A stretch of 64,000 nucleotides of DNA. Source: Pseudohoeflea sp964511625 (GTDB lineage Bacteria > Pseudomonadota > Alphaproteobacteria > Rhizobiales > Rhizobiaceae). The translations under genes were made by a program, and so were the position numbers. The first letter of the stretch is position 1, and each line of letters opens with the position of its first letter. A model generated the notes under the pieces. It saw only the letters and a program-made list of their open reading frames with translations. It did no database searches and had not been told where the DNA came from. The DNA is taken from NCBI GenBank assembly GCA_964511625.1, contig CAZEJG010000018.1, positions 9,811-73,810 on the forward strand, in the 5' to 3' direction. Positions 16,988-27,605 of this stretch are shown here, piece by piece.

Positions 16988-18169
16988 ATGGTGCAGCTCT
17001 ACGGGAAAGCCATGTCTCGCGTCGACGTGGCTGCCCATGCCGGTGACCTGACCCAGTTTGCCGGCGTGCGGTTGATGACCCTGGGCGACGGCGTCGAGAA
17101 CGGCATCCGCATGCTTGAGTTCCGCACGGGAACCGGTCTGCGCTTCACCGTCCTCGTCGACCGGGCCATGGATATCGCCGACTGCGACTATCAGGGCAAG
17201 GCGGTCGGTTGGCATTCGCCTTCGGGCTTTCGCCATCCGGGCCTGCACGAATACGAAGGCGAGGGCGGCCTCGGCTGGATGCGGTCCTTCTCCGGCCTGA
17301 TGGTGACCTGCGGTCTCGACCACATCCTCTTCATGTATGACGCGCCCGCCGACAATTACGTCTACGGTCCGCGCAAATCCGTCAGCCAGTCGATCCACGG
17401 TCGCGTGGGGACCATCCCCGCGCGCCTGACCGGCTACGGCGAACGCTGGGAAGGCGATCGCTGCATCCTCTGGGCCGAGGGCCGGGTGCGCCAGGCGACT
17501 GTCTTCGGCGAACACCTCGAACTCGTTCGCCGTATCGAGGTGGAGGTCGGCACCAACGACATCCGGCTGTCTGACAGGGTCGTCAATCTCGGCTTCTACA
17601 AGACCCCGCACATGTACTGCTATCACATCAACGTCGCCCATCCGGTGCTGGCCGAAGGCTCGCGCTATCTAGCCCCGATCCGCGACGTCGTCTGGGCCGC
17701 CCATGCGGGCGACGACTATCGCAAGCAGAATGTTGGCTACCGCACGGCGTCCGCGCCCATCAATCCGTTCCACGAGCAGGTCTGGCAGCACGAGATGGCG
17801 GCCGACGGCAAGGGCGAGGTTCCCGTGGCGCTGGTCAACGACGTGCTCGGCCTCGGCTTCGAGGTCACCACACGCAAGGACCAGTTCCCCTGCATGTACG
17901 AATGGCAGAACTTCCAGTCGGCGCATTACGCGCTCGGCATCGAACCCTCAACCAATCATGTGCTGGGGCAGGGTGCGGCGCGTGAGCGCGGCGAGATGAT
18001 CTGGCTCGAGCATGGCGACGAACGCCGCTACGACACCCGCTTCCGCATTCTCACCAATGCCGACGAAATCGCGGCTTCCGAAGCCCGGATTACCGGTCTC
18101 GCCGCGCAGCCCGATGAGGACTACCCCGAGCTCTCCGGCAATTTTGAACCGATCCGGGGGCGTGCATGA
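16988..18169 (+). CDS. DUF4432-family, aldose-1-epimerase-like protein
   Basis: 393 residues; AAGGAGA precedes the ATG at 16988. The sequence has the galactose-mutarotase-like beta-sandwich character of DUF4432: FTVLVDRAMDIADCDYQGKAVGWHSPSGF, GLMVTCGLDH, SIHGRVGTIPA, YCYHINVAHPVL and ALGIEPSTNH. His residues in the SIHGR and YHIN stretches and the Glu in GIEPSTN are the likely catalytic group. It may act as an anomer converter or epimerase for the imported sugar. Its stop overlaps the SDR start (ATGA). Confidence 0.85.
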   Translation: MVQLYGKAMSRVDVAAHAGDLTQFAGVRLMTLGDGVENGIRMLEFRTGTGLRFTVLVDRAMDIADCDYQGKAVGWHSPSGFRHPGLHEYEGEGGLGWMRSFSGLMVTCGLDHILFMYDAPADNYVYGPRKSVSQSIHGRVGTIPARLTGYGERWEGDRCILWAEGRVRQATVFGEHLELVRRIEVEVGTNDIRLSDRVVNLGFYKTPHMYCYHINVAHPVLAEGSRYLAPIRDVVWAAHAGDDYRKQNVGYRTASAPINPFHEQVWQHEMAADGKGEVPVALVNDVLGLGFEVTTRKDQFPCMYEWQNFQSAHYALGIEPSTNHVLGQGAARERGEMIWLEHGDERRYDTRFRILTNADEIAASEARITGLAAQPDEDYPELSGNFEPIRGRA

Positions 18170-18957
18170 ACAAGGCGGCTTCCGTGAACACGCAGGACAA
18201 AGCTGAAACGCTCGCCGGCAAGACGGTGCTCTATACCGGTGCCGCTGGCGGCCTTGGCATGGCGACGACGTTGCGCATGCTCGACGCCGGGGCCTCTGTG
18301 GTGGCGATCGACAACGATCCGGTCAAGTGCGAGGAACTGCGCAAGGCGGTTTCCGAGGAGCAAGCCGCCCGGCTCATCCAGCGCGATTTCGATCTCTCCG
18401 ACACTGACGCGCTTCCGGCCAAGCTCGAAGCGCTCGCCGCCGAGACCGGCGGCTTCGACGTGGTCATCAACAATGCGGCCATGTATCCCGCCCGTGCCTT
18501 CGAGGATTACTCCATCGAGGAGTACCGCAAGATCCAGCGGGTCAATGTGGAATCCCACCTGATGTGCGTCCGTGCGGCACTCCCCGGCATGAAGGACCGC
18601 GGCTGGGGTCGGATCATCAACATCGCCTCGATCACCTTCTATGGCGGCTGGCAGCATCTGGCGCCCTACGTGCAGTCAAAGGGCGCGCTCATCGGCCTGA
18701 CGCGGGCGTGGGCGCGGGAATTCGGCAAGTATGGCGTGACCGTCAACGCCATTTCGCCAGGCGCCTTCCCGACGGACGCGGAGAAGATCCACGCCGATCC
18801 CGAGGGCTACAACCGCTACGTTCTCGAGAACCAGTCCGTCCAGCGGCGCGGGCATGCCGGCGACATCGCCGGCACGATCCTGTTTCTCACATCGGAAAAC
18901 GCAAGCTTCATCACCGGCCAGACCATCAACGTCGATGGCGGCTGGGTCATGCAATAA
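18166..18957 (+). CDS. short-chain dehydrogenase/reductase (SDR)
   Basis: 263 residues of classical SDR layout: cofactor site TGAAGGLGM (~residues 25-33), Asp after beta-2 (VVAIDNDP, favouring NAD), NNAA in place of NNAG, catalytic Ser in NIASITFYGG and the Tyr-Lys pair YVQSK, then the C-terminal INVDGGWVMQ. Probably oxidises a hydroxyl of a sugar or an acyl-CoA intermediate. It lies between an epimerase-like gene and a CoA-transferase. If the neighbours form one pathway, it could serve as a 3-hydroxyacyl-CoA-type dehydrogenase; that is inference. Confidence 0.92.
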   Translation: MNKAASVNTQDKAETLAGKTVLYTGAAGGLGMATTLRMLDAGASVVAIDNDPVKCEELRKAVSEEQAARLIQRDFDLSDTDALPAKLEALAAETGGFDVVINNAAMYPARAFEDYSIEEYRKIQRVNVESHLMCVRAALPGMKDRGWGRIINIASITFYGGWQHLAPYVQSKGALIGLTRAWAREFGKYGVTVNAISPGAFPTDAEKIHADPEGYNRYVLENQSVQRRGHAGDIAGTILFLTSENASFITGQTINVDGGWVMQ

Positions 18958-18972
18958 GGAAAGGATTGTTTC

Positions 18973-20169
18973 GTGGGCATTCTCAGCGGGTATCGGGTTC
19001 TGGACTGCTCGATCGCGATGGCGGGGCCGTTTGCGGCCCAGCGGCTCGGGGATCTGGGCGCCGATGTCGTCAAGGTGGAACCGACTACCGGCGAGTGGCA
19101 GCGTCACGTCTCGGCTGGCGGCGCCACCGGCAACAAGATCAACGTCTCCTTCCTGTCATTGAACCGCAACAAGCGTTCGCTGGCCGTCGACCTGAAGAGC
19201 GATGGCGGCCGTGAGGTCATGGCCGAACTCGTCAAGTCCGCCGACGTCTTCATCCAGAACTACCGGCCCGGCGTCGCCGCGCGCCTGGGCGTCGATTACG
19301 AGAGCCTGTCGAAGATCAATCCCAAGCTCGTCTATGTCTCGATGTCGGGCTATGGCGAGGACGGTCCCTACGCCCAGCGCCCCGGCCAGGACCTCCTGCT
19401 TCAGGCGATGTCCGGTGCCATGCGTTCGACCGGCCGCGAGGGCGAGCCACCCACCCCGGCGGGCATGTATCTCGCCGACGCGATCACAGCCTACACCGCC
19501 TTCGAGGGCGCGCTCGCGGCGCTTCTCCACCGCGAACGCACGGGCGAGGGCCAGTTGGTGCAGGTCAACATGCTCGATGCCATCACGACTATCCAGATGC
19601 AGGAGCTTTCGGTCTACACGGTCGGCCACAAACCGCAGACCCGCAGCGCCGAGCCGCATGCGCATGTCTACATCCGCTCGCCTTACGGCACCTTCAAGAC
19701 GTCGGACGGCTATCTTGCGCTCGCCTTCCCGCCGCTCAGGACGCTCGGCGAGATCATTTCCGAACCCGCACTTCTTGAGATGAACGACGAGCGCGACGGC
19801 TGGGAGAAGCGCGACGAGATTTTCGCACTCACCCGGGCCAAACTCGAGGACAGGTCCACGGCGGAATGGCTTGACGCCTTCTCTGCCGCCGGCATCTGGG
19901 CCGGGCCCGTCTATGGCTACGAGGATCTCGTCAACGATCCGCAGATCGCCCACAACAAGACCTTCATCGAATACGACCATCCGACCGAAGGTCACATCAA
20001 GGCTCCCGGCTTCCCGATGCGGTTCTCGAAAACGCCGGCCACCGTCGAGCGCGGCGCACCGCTGGTGGGCGAACACACCGCTGAAGTCCTCAGGCAAGCC
20101 GGTTTCAGCGACGAGCGTATCGCCACCCTCGCGCAGTCCGGGGCCATCGTTTCCGGCAAAGAGGCCTGA
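18973..20169 (+). CDS. family III CoA-transferase (CaiB/BaiF type)
   Basis: 398 residues, GTG start at 18973 after AAGGA. The family opening GYRVLDCSIAMAGPFAAQRLGDLGADVVKVE is present (in part residues 6-36), then NRNKRSLAVDLK, and the catalytic Asp169 in AGMYLADA, at the same number as in formyl-CoA transferase. These enzymes move CoA between carboxylic acids. It is followed after two bases by a binding-protein-like gene and then by a crotonase, so an organic acid is probably activated to its CoA ester and then hydrated. The substrate is not deducible. Confidence 0.93.
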   Translation: MGILSGYRVLDCSIAMAGPFAAQRLGDLGADVVKVEPTTGEWQRHVSAGGATGNKINVSFLSLNRNKRSLAVDLKSDGGREVMAELVKSADVFIQNYRPGVAARLGVDYESLSKINPKLVYVSMSGYGEDGPYAQRPGQDLLLQAMSGAMRSTGREGEPPTPAGMYLADAITAYTAFEGALAALLHRERTGEGQLVQVNMLDAITTIQMQELSVYTVGHKPQTRSAEPHAHVYIRSPYGTFKTSDGYLALAFPPLRTLGEIISEPALLEMNDERDGWEKRDEIFALTRAKLEDRSTAEWLDAFSAAGIWAGPVYGYEDLVNDPQIAHNKTFIEYDHPTEGHIKAPGFPMRFSKTPATVERGAPLVGEHTAEVLRQAGFSDERIATLAQSGAIVSGKEA

Positions 20170-20171
20170 CC

Positions 20172-21305
20172 ATGTGGGAGGGCCTGACCTGGGACCACCC
20201 TCGCGGATTTAACGCCCTCAATGCGGCTTCCCGGGACGCCAATGTTCCAGGAAGCGGCCTGATCAGTTGGGATGTGCAGCCGCTCGAAGGCTTCGAATCC
20301 GCGCCGATCGCCGATCTGTGCGCGCGCTACGACCTGGTGGTTCTCGACCATCCGCATGTTGGCGAGGCCGTGGAGGCGGGATGCCTTCACCCGATCGAGG
20401 ATGTCTTCGGTGGGGATCTCATTGCCTCTCTCGAAACGGCATCGATCGGCCCCAGCCTGTCGAGCTACCGTTTCGCGGGAAAACATTGGGCGCTGCCGCT
20501 CGACGCCGCCACGCAGGTCATGGCCGTTCGCCCGGATCTCGTCGCCGATGCTCCCGTCGAGTGGGAGGACGTCCAGGCGCTTGTCGACGGCGGCGTGCCG
20601 GTGGCGGCCTCCATCGCCGGTCCGCATGCGATCCTGTCCTTTTTCTCGATCTGCGCCGTACTCGGCGAACCGCCGGCAGTGGTCGATCCGGATTTTCTGG
20701 TCAGCGCCGAGACCGGCGCCCGGGCCTATGCAGTCTTGTCGAAGATCGTCCGGGCGATGCCGGAACATGCCAAGGCACTCAATCCGATCGGCCTGCTCGA
20801 TCTCATGGGCCGCGAGGACGGCATCGCGCTGTGCCCGCTCGTCTATGGCTACGTCAACTACAGCCGGCCCGCTCCCGGTCGGAAGAAACTGCGGTTTCAC
20901 AATGCGCCCCGGTCCTCCGTCAGGAAACCGGTCGGCACGCTGGGCGGTACCGGCATCGGCTTTTCGAAACGCAACCGGCCCGACGCGGCATTGAAGCAAC
21001 ACATACTCTGGCTGATGGGGAAAGATGCCCAGTGCGGTTTCATTCCCGCCCATGACGGCCAGCCTTCGCGCCGCGAGGCCTGGCACGATGCGGGGATCAA
21101 CGCCGCCTGGGGTGATTTCTACGCCAATACCGCCGAGACGCTCGAGCACTCCTACGTCCGGCCCCGTCACTCCGGCTACATCGCCTTCCAGACCGCGGCG
21201 TCCGCGGCCCTTCGCGAGAGTTTCGCGAGCGACAGGCCGGCAGGCGAGGTCGTCGCGCATCTCCAGCAACTCTACGCAGACAGCCGCCACGGCGGAGAAA
21301 GGTAG
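20172..21305 (+). CDS. binding-protein-like protein without signal peptide
   Basis: 377 residues. The sequence looks like a family-1 extracellular solute-binding protein (WDHPRGFNALNAAS, LVVLDHPHVGEAV, FAGKHWALPLDAATQVMAVRPDLV, GGTGIGFSKRN), but the N-terminus MWEGLTWDHPRGF begins directly in the mature domain, with no Sec, Tat or lipoprotein signal. There is no room for a longer start: the CoA-transferase stop is two bases upstream. It therefore should stay in the cytoplasm. It sits between a CoA-transferase and a crotonase, far from any permease gene that lacks a binding protein. It may bind an intermediate or regulate the pathway. No function is established from the sequence. Confidence 0.8.
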   Translation: MWEGLTWDHPRGFNALNAASRDANVPGSGLISWDVQPLEGFESAPIADLCARYDLVVLDHPHVGEAVEAGCLHPIEDVFGGDLIASLETASIGPSLSSYRFAGKHWALPLDAATQVMAVRPDLVADAPVEWEDVQALVDGGVPVAASIAGPHAILSFFSICAVLGEPPAVVDPDFLVSAETGARAYAVLSKIVRAMPEHAKALNPIGLLDLMGREDGIALCPLVYGYVNYSRPAPGRKKLRFHNAPRSSVRKPVGTLGGTGIGFSKRNRPDAALKQHILWLMGKDAQCGFIPAHDGQPSRREAWHDAGINAAWGDFYANTAETLEHSYVRPRHSGYIAFQTAASAALRESFASDRPAGEVVAHLQQLYADSRHGGER

Positions 21306-21311
21306 ACCGAT

Positions 21312-22082
21312 ATGTCCGGCACAATCGGCTTCGAAACGGATGGCCATGTCGCGCTCATCACCATCGATCGGCCCGAAAAGCTCAATGCCATGACCCCGGA
21401 AATGGCGGAAACGCTGGTCGAACTGGCGGGGCGGTGCAACGCCGATGACGAGATCCGCGCCATCGTGCTGACAGGCGCTGGGCCGCGGTCCTTTTCCGCG
21501 GGTTCCGACATTCGCGCACTCGACGGCTATCCGACCCCCTGGTCGTTCCGCCAGCGGCAGGATTATTGCGACGCCATCCGCCGTATCACCAAGCCGATCA
21601 TCGCCGCGATCAACGGCTACGCCTTCGGCGGCGGGCTCGAAACCGCCATGTCCTGCGACATCCGTATTGCCTCCGAGAATGCGAGCTTCGCCGCGCCCGA
21701 GGTCAAGCTCGGCTGGATCGGCGGCGGAGGCATGGCGACCTTTCTGCGCTCGGCTGCCGGTCCCTCCAACGCAGCCCTCATGCTGATGACCGGCGATCCG
21801 ATCAATGCGGAAACCGCGCTCAAATGGGGCATCGTCAGTGAGGTCGTACCGCAAGCCGACCTGGTGACGCGCGCGAGGGAAATTGCGACCACCATCGCCT
21901 CCCGCGCACCTGTGGCGGTGGAGACGGCCAAGCTTAATCTTGCGGCTGCCGCATGGATGCCGGCGGAGAACGCGATCGCCTATGAGCGCGATCTGCAGAC
22001 CATCTGCTTTGCCACCGAGGACGCCGCCGAAGGCCGCCGTGCCTTTGCCGAAAAACGCAGTCCGGACTTCAGGAAGAAGTAA
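21312..22082 (+). CDS. enoyl-CoA hydratase/isomerase (crotonase)
   Basis: 256 residues with the crotonase fold: the oxyanion-hole stretch around SAGSDIRAL, then NGYAFGGGLETAMSCDIRIASENASFAAPEVKLGW. Both acidic residues of true hydratases are kept (Glu in GLETAM and Glu in APEVKLG), so hydratase activity is likely. It follows the CoA-transferase and signal-less binding protein, and its stop overlaps the start of the Rbs-type permease (TAATG), so these CoA enzymes and the second importer share one transcript. Confidence 0.92.
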   Translation: MSGTIGFETDGHVALITIDRPEKLNAMTPEMAETLVELAGRCNADDEIRAIVLTGAGPRSFSAGSDIRALDGYPTPWSFRQRQDYCDAIRRITKPIIAAINGYAFGGGLETAMSCDIRIASENASFAAPEVKLGWIGGGGMATFLRSAAGPSNAALMLMTGDPINAETALKWGIVSEVVPQADLVTRAREIATTIASRAPVAVETAKLNLAAAAWMPAENAIAYERDLQTICFATEDAAEGRRAFAEKRSPDFRKK

Positions 22083-23050
22083 TGACGACACTGGCCAAAG
22101 TCGGGGCGCCGGCACTCCGCTCCCTTCTTCGGCACCGGGAAGCCTCGGTGCTGATCATGCTGTTGGCGATCGCGGTGTTTCTCGCCTTTTCCAACGAGTA
22201 CTTCCTGTCCTCGCGCAATCTTCTCAACGTCGGCCGTCAGGCCTCTGTCGTGGCGATCGTGGCGCTGGGGCAGGCGCTAGTCATCATCGCCCGCGGGATC
22301 GATCTCTCGGTCGGCTCGGTGATCGGCGTGTCGGCGGTCGTCGCCGCGGTCGTGCTGCAGGCGACCGGTATCCAGTCGCTCGGCCTTGTCGTCGGCCTGC
22401 TCACCGGTCTGGTCTGCGGTATCGCCAACGGACTGATGGTCACGCGGCTAAGGATCAACCCCTTCATCGCCACGCTCGGCATGCTCTCGGTGGCGCGGGG
22501 GATAGCACTTCTGGTCACCGGCGGCATTCCCGTGATGTTCACAGGTTGGGCGGAATTCCTGGGCGCGGGCCGGATCTGGCAGATCCCCGTGTCCTTCATT
22601 CTCATGCTGGTTCTTGCGCTCGCGGTCCACATCCTCGCGACTAGGCACCGGCTCGGTCGCGAGATCTACGCCATCGGCGACAATCCGAAGGCGGCTCGGC
22701 TCGCTGGCATCGACCTGAAGAAGACCCGGCTCTTCGTTTTCGGCTTCTGCGGCTGCCTGGCAGGCCTCGGCGGGGTCATCCTCGCCGGCAACCTGGCGAG
22801 CGCCGACCCCAATCTCGGCATGGGCTACGAACTCGACGTCATCGCCGCCGTCATTCTCGGCGGGACGGCGCTCAATGGCGGCCGTGGCTCGATCATCGGC
22901 GTGGTCATCGGCGCCATGCTGATGGCTCTGCTCAACAACGCTTTCGTGCTGCTCGGCATCTCGGCCTATTGGCAGGTCGTGACCAAGGGACTCGTGATCA
23001 TCATCGCTGTCGGGATCGACGGGTTGCAGCGCAGGGAAGACGACGAATGA
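22082..23050 (+). CDS. sugar ABC permease (RbsC type)
   Basis: 322 residues with 8-10 hydrophobic segments. Family marks are ALGQALVIIARGIDLSVGSVIG (~residues 60-80), NGLMVTRLRINPFIATLGMLS and the loop GREIYAIGDNPKAARLAGID, with GGTALNGGRGSIIGVVIGAM near the end. It forms the membrane homodimer of a ribose/xylose-class importer with the binding protein at 23070 and the double ATPase at 24041. The order permease-binding protein-ATPase is reversed from the usual rbsACB. Confidence 0.94.
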   Translation: MTTLAKVGAPALRSLLRHREASVLIMLLAIAVFLAFSNEYFLSSRNLLNVGRQASVVAIVALGQALVIIARGIDLSVGSVIGVSAVVAAVVLQATGIQSLGLVVGLLTGLVCGIANGLMVTRLRINPFIATLGMLSVARGIALLVTGGIPVMFTGWAEFLGAGRIWQIPVSFILMLVLALAVHILATRHRLGREIYAIGDNPKAARLAGIDLKKTRLFVFGFCGCLAGLGGVILAGNLASADPNLGMGYELDVIAAVILGGTALNGGRGSIIGVVIGAMLMALLNNAFVLLGISAYWQVVTKGLVIIIAVGIDGLQRREDDE

Positions 23051-23069
23051 CAGCCTTGAGGAGGATAAA

Positions 23070-24040
23070 ATGAAACTGAAACACACCCTGGGCGCGGTGT
23101 TCGCGTCCATCCTGTCCGCGGCGCTCATGGCTTCGCCCGCTCCGGCGCAGGATCTGCCCGAAGGCGCGACGGTCGCCGCCGAAAAGGCCGCCGACAAGGA
23201 GGTCCGCATCGCCTTCCTGTCGTTCCAGAACAACCCGTTCTGGATCCCGGTGACCGACGGCGCCAAGGCCGCGAAGGATTATCTCTCGGGCTTCAACGGC
23301 ACCGTCGACTATGTCGATCTCGGCAACGAACTTTCGGCCGAAGCGGTGGTCTCGGGCATCGAGGGCGCGCTCGCCCAGCAGTATGACGGCATCGTCGTCG
23401 TACCGATCTTCGACGGCACCGCCCGCATCATCGACGAGGCCGTCGATTCCGGCGTACCGGTCTTCAACATCATCGCCGAAGGTGGCGTGCCCTCCAAACG
23501 CCTCGCTTTCATCGGTCAGGACGCGACCGCCGCCGGCAAGCAGATCGGCGAGTTCATCGTCGACAAGATGGGCGGCGAAGGCAAGCTCGGCGTCATCACC
23601 GGCTATTTCGGCGCGACACAGCACAACAACCGGATGAACGGCGCGCTCGACTACATCAAGGCCGAGGCGCCGAAGATCGAGATCCTCGGTCCCTTCGAGA
23701 ACAAGGACAAGGCCGAAAGCGCCTATTCGCTGGTCGAGGACATGCACACCGCCAACCCGGACCTGAAGATGGTCTATGTGACCGCAGGCGGTCCCTACGG
23801 CGCGGCAAAGGCCGTGCAGGATCTGGGACTGACCGGGAAGGTCGGCGTCGTCGGTTTCGACCACACGCCGGAGAACGTGCGCTATCTCGAAAGCGGCGAA
23901 ATGGTGGGCCTGCTCGACCAGGCGCCCTTCCAGCAGGCCTTCGATTCGACCGTCATGCTCTTCAACTATCTTGTGGCAGGCACCAAGCCGCCGAGCGATG
24001 TGATCGCGGTTAAAGGCAACCTGATCACCCCGGACAACGA

Positions 24041-24044
<4 letters not shown>
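23070..24044 (+). CDS. sugar-binding protein (RbsB type)
   Basis: 324 residues, AGGAGG before the ATG at 23070. A Sec signal peptide of about 26 residues ends in SPAPAQD. The mature part has the periplasmic-binding-protein type 4 pattern: VRIAFLSFQNNPFWIPVTDGAK, YDGIVVVPIFDGTARIIDEAVDSGVPV, AFIGQDATAAGKQIGEFI and VVGFDHTPENVRYLESG. It should bind a pentose, hexose or a small polyol. The final codons overlap the ATPase start (ATGA), and the downstream FAH-family enzyme hints at a pentose. Confidence 0.94.
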
Positions 24045-25593
<1,549 letters not shown>

Positions 25594-25594
<1 letters not shown>

Positions 25595-26739
25595 TGAACG
25601 ACTTCCGCCTGCCCGCCGAGGGCGTCTATCTCGGCCGCATATGGTCGCCCGAGGCGAAAGGCCCGTCGGTCGTCACAGTCCGGGGTTCCGAAGTGATCGA
25701 CATCACCTCGCAGGAAGCGCCGACGGTCCGCGACATCTGCGAGATGGAGAATCCGGCCGGATATGTGCGGAATGCGCCGGGTTCCTTCGTCGGAAACCTT
25801 GCGGCCATTGCCGGAAACAAACCGGCCGAACCCGGCAAGCCGCATTTCCTCGCGCCCTGTGATCTTCAGGCGGTCAAGGCCTGCGGCGTCACCTTCGCCT
25901 CCTCCATGGTCGAACGCGTCATCGAGGAAAAGGCCGCCGGCGATCCTGCCAGGGCGCAGGACATCCGTGCCCGCGTCGGCGAGGCGATCGGCGGATCGCT
26001 GCGCAACATCAAGGCTGGTTCGGAGGAGGCCGTCGCGGTGAAGGCGGCGCTGATCGCGGAAGGCCTCTGGAGCCAGTATCTCGAAGTGGGCATCGGCCCG
26101 GATGCGGAGGTCTTTTCCAAGGCGCAGGTTCTCTCCTCGGTCGGTCCCGGCGCGGATGTCGGCGTGCATCCGATTTCGAAGTGGAACAATCCGGAGCCGG
26201 AAATCGTGCTCACCGTCTCTTCCAAGGGAAAAATCGTGGGAGCTACCCTCGGCAATGACGTCAATCTGCGCGATGTCGAAGGGCGCTCCGCCCTTCTTCT
26301 GGGCAAGGCCAAGGACAACAATGCGAGTTGCGCGATCGGACCAATGATCCGCCTGTTCGATGACGGTTTCTCGCTCGACGACGTCGGCAGCGCCGAACTC
26401 GACCTGACGGTCACCGGCGCGGACGGGTTTGTGCTGAACGGTCACTCCTCGATGAAGGAGATCAGCCGCGATCCCGCCGATCTGGTCACGCAGACGCTCG
26501 GCCGCCATCACCAGTATCCCGACGGCCTGATGCTATTCCTCGGCACACTGTTCGCGCCGACCCAGGATCGTGACGCGCCGGGCGAAGGTTTTACGCATAA
26601 AGTCGGGGATGTCGTAACGATCTCGTCCAGAGATCTCGGTAGTCTGACAAACAGGGTTCGGCTGTCGACCGAATGTCCGGAATGGACGTTCGGCCTGGCG
26701 GCATTGATGCGCAATTTGGCGCGACGGAACCTTATCTAG
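25594..26739 (+). CDS. FAH-family protein, probable 2-keto-3-deoxypentonate dehydratase (XylX-like)
   Basis: 381 residues of the fumarylacetoacetate-hydrolase superfamily. The metal site is visible: Glu201 and Glu203 in NNPEPEIVL and Asp222 in GNDVNLRDVEGRS. Length and the stretches GLWSQYLEVGIGPDAEVFSKA, LLLGKAKDNNASCAIGP and QYPDGLMLFLGTLFAPTQDRD closely match my memory of Caulobacter XylX, which dehydrates 2-keto-3-deoxy-D-xylonate to 2-ketoglutarate semialdehyde. The related step for L-arabinonate is equally possible, given the arabinofuranosidase at 2055. It is the last gene of the run from 9235. No aldehyde dehydrogenase or sugar-acid dehydratase is present in this operon. Confidence 0.82.
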
Positions 26740-26742
26740 AAA

Positions 26743-26790
26743 CACGATCTCAAATGGGTGAGGCACTTTTTTGCAAGCGACGAGATCGTG
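26743..26790 (+). other. inverted repeat after the 9235-26739 gene run
   Basis: CACGATCTC (26743-26751) and GAGATCGTG (26782-26790) are perfect inverted copies around a 30-base loop that contains TTTTTT. It starts three bases after the FAH stop. The long loop makes it a weak terminator, but it may bind a protein or form part of transcription termination. Confidence 0.4.
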
Positions 26791-26937
26791 CCCCAGTCAT
26801 GTTCCCTGCGCCGCTAAACTTTCAGTCTCTCCGGCAGTTTGCTGTTTCCAATGTCATATGACGGGGCATAAACTTTCTCCGATGCGAACTGGATCGGACT
26901 GAAGGCGTGCGGCGTTGATCTGGGCGACCTTCAGTGC

Positions 26938-26973
26938 ACAAGCCTCCGCGCAATCACGCCCCCGCAACCAAAT
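26938..26973 (+). repeat. tRNA-3'-end-like direct repeat, copy 1
   Basis: 36-nt sequence matching 42173-42208 at 35 of 36 positions and in the same orientation. Its 3' part contains GCCCCCGCAACCA, which equals the last bases of bacterial initiator tRNA as I recall it, and it is followed by a terminator-like hairpin, as tRNA genes are. The rest of a tRNA is absent. It marks the left border of the aromatic cassette and may be an integration scar. Confidence 0.75.
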
Positions 26974-26996
26974 TCAAAACAGCTTCTCAGAATGAC

Positions 26997-27030
26997 AAAA
27001 GCCCCGTGCGCACCCCGCAGGGGCCTTTTT
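26997..27030 (+). terminator. terminator-like hairpin beside repeat copy 1
   Basis: AAAAGCCCC (26997-27005) and GGGGCCTTTTT (27020-27030) form a stem with an A-run and a T-run, a bidirectional terminator layout. It is close to what follows tRNA genes in related bacteria. A decayed form follows repeat copy 2 near 42225-42260. Confidence 0.6.
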
Positions 27031-27605
27031 GCGTTCGGCGTCTGTCTGTCCCTTCGCAAAATAGGAGAGCACGGACAATTCAGGTCAAAGGTCAAAGATT
27101 TTCGGGTGACACGATGGAGGCTTCTGCGCGGCGTTACGCGCGCATCTCTCCTTTCAGCCCACCGAGGGGCGGGCGCGAGCCATCGCTACACTTCGGGATG
27201 GATCCCGAACTCCATATTACCAGCAGCGCTTATAACAAAAGGCGATGCAAGCTGCCGAACATCGCATAATCATCCACCTCATCATCCGTTAGAGTTCTCT
27301 CATGGGAGGAGCGACGTACGGGTGGAGGTCCGTACGCTGCCGGAGTTTTCCCGGAATTGGGTGGTCAATCCAGCCAGATCGGGAACAAGCGATACTCGCG
27401 GCTTGCTAGTGTCGTGCTGTAAACGGCCACTGTGCAGAACTTCTCCAATAGATTGCCGTTCGGCAGCTTGTTTCGTGGGTAAGACGAAAGGCTGACAGCG
27501 CGCATGCGTGACGTGGTCACAACGTCGATGAGGTGTCCGGGCCGGCTATCAGCGGTGGCGCGTACCTTCATCGGGGGGAATGGCTTGTGAAGGGAGGAAC
27601 TTATT
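27031..27605. other. gene-poor stretch inside left cassette border
   Basis: 575 bases without a gene I can support. Short frames on both strands (for example 27365-27571 minus) have no recognisable motif. No integrase or transposase fragment was recognised. GGGAGG just before 27600 is the ribosome-binding site of the next gene. Confidence 0.5.

Noticed and set aside
26743..26790. Inverted repeat as a strong terminator
   Set aside because: The 30-base loop and the T-run inside the loop rather than after the stem do not fit an intrinsic terminator.
26938..26973. A functional tRNA gene
   Set aside because: Only the 3' end resembles a tRNA; D-arm, anticodon arm and 5' acceptor strand are absent.
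27365..27571. Minus-strand frame in the left cassette border as a possible integrase scrap
   Set aside because: No integrase or transposase motif could be recognised in any frame of 27031-27605.
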